Origin: Oscillospiraceae bacterium
Lineage (GTDB): Bacteria; Bacillota_A; Clostridia; Oscillospirales; Oscillospiraceae
NCBI GenBank assembly: GCA_017415945.1
Contig: JAFQDR010000163.1
Location: 1 to 5,626 of the forward strand
Reading direction: 5' to 3'
Length of the DNA: 5,626 nt
Below, in pieces: positions 5,515 to 5,626 of this stretch (its first letter is position 1; each line of letters starts with the position of its first letter). Made by a program: the position numbers and the translations under genes. The notes below the pieces were generated by a model, which ran no database searches, was not told the DNA's origin, and saw only the letters and a list, made by a program, of their open reading frames with translations.

Positions 5515-5603
5515 TGTAGGGCGGGGGCTTGCTCCCGCCGTTGCGCACTTAAATGACTGCAGATGCGACCTTGAAAGCGGCAGGACCAAGGCCCTGCCCT
5601 ACA
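5515..5603. repeat. Hairpin repeat element, copy B
   Basis: An 8-bp terminal inverted repeat (TGTAGGGC 5515-5522 / GCCCTACA 5596-5603) encloses two hairpins: GGCGGG/CCCGCC (5520-5525/5534-5539, extendable by G-T and G-C pairs to a CTTG loop) and GGCAGG/CCTGCC (5579-5584/5593-5598). The first hairpin is the counterpart of the copy A core. Copies A and B flank the glycosyltransferase-wecB operon in the same orientation. No gene is seen from 5418 to the window end. Confidence 0.7.
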
Positions 5604-5626
5604 ACTGTTTGAATTTATGGCTCTTA

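Overview
The window looks like chromosomal DNA of a Gram-positive, anaerobic, gut-type member of the Clostridia, most likely near Oscillospiraceae/Ruminococcaceae. The grounds are strong AGGAGG-type ribosome binding sites, TTGACA-type promoters, G/C-ending codons in the sugar genes, a typical Gram-positive signal peptide, and GC-rich intergenic hairpin elements. No 16S or other taxonomic marker is present, so the assignment is an inference and no genus is offered.

Left edge (1-130): no gene, but a dense set of inverted repeats (2-36, 49-68, a possible enclosing helix 10-17/72-79), a T7 tract, and then a perfect 12-bp terminator hairpin that probably serves a gene left of the window. Next comes a minus-strand XRE-family repressor (128-457). 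A 131-bp divergent control region (458-588) separates it from a rightward two-gene unit. This region holds three near-identical 13-bp operator-like sites, one of them lying between the -35 and -10 of the rightward promoter. The rightward unit encodes a bitopic membrane protein with an extracytoplasmic beta-rich domain (589-1125) and a secreted protein with a Trp/Tyr-rich beta domain plus a helical tail (1150-1944). It ends at a strong terminator (1962-1988). Neither protein has a function I can name. The unit reads as a small repressor-controlled surface-protein module.

Right half: after a 321-bp intergenic region that holds the terminator, a hairpin repeat (copy A) and a strong extended -10 promoter, a second operon carries a 678-residue two-domain glycosyltransferase (GT-B plus GT2; 2266-4302). 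Two bases later comes the non-hydrolysing UDP-GlcNAc 2-epimerase WecB/MnaA (4305-5417). WecB makes UDP-ManNAc; the glycosyltransferase probably builds a cell-wall or capsular glycan, possibly from that sugar. A terminator follows (5420-5449), then copy B of the hairpin repeat (5515-5603). The two repeat copies therefore bracket the glycan operon. Their cores align over 26 ungapped positions with 23 identities, and two of the three differences compensate each other in the hairpin stem.

The least-explained items are the XRE/operator/surface-protein module, the covarying repeat pair, and the structured element at the left edge.
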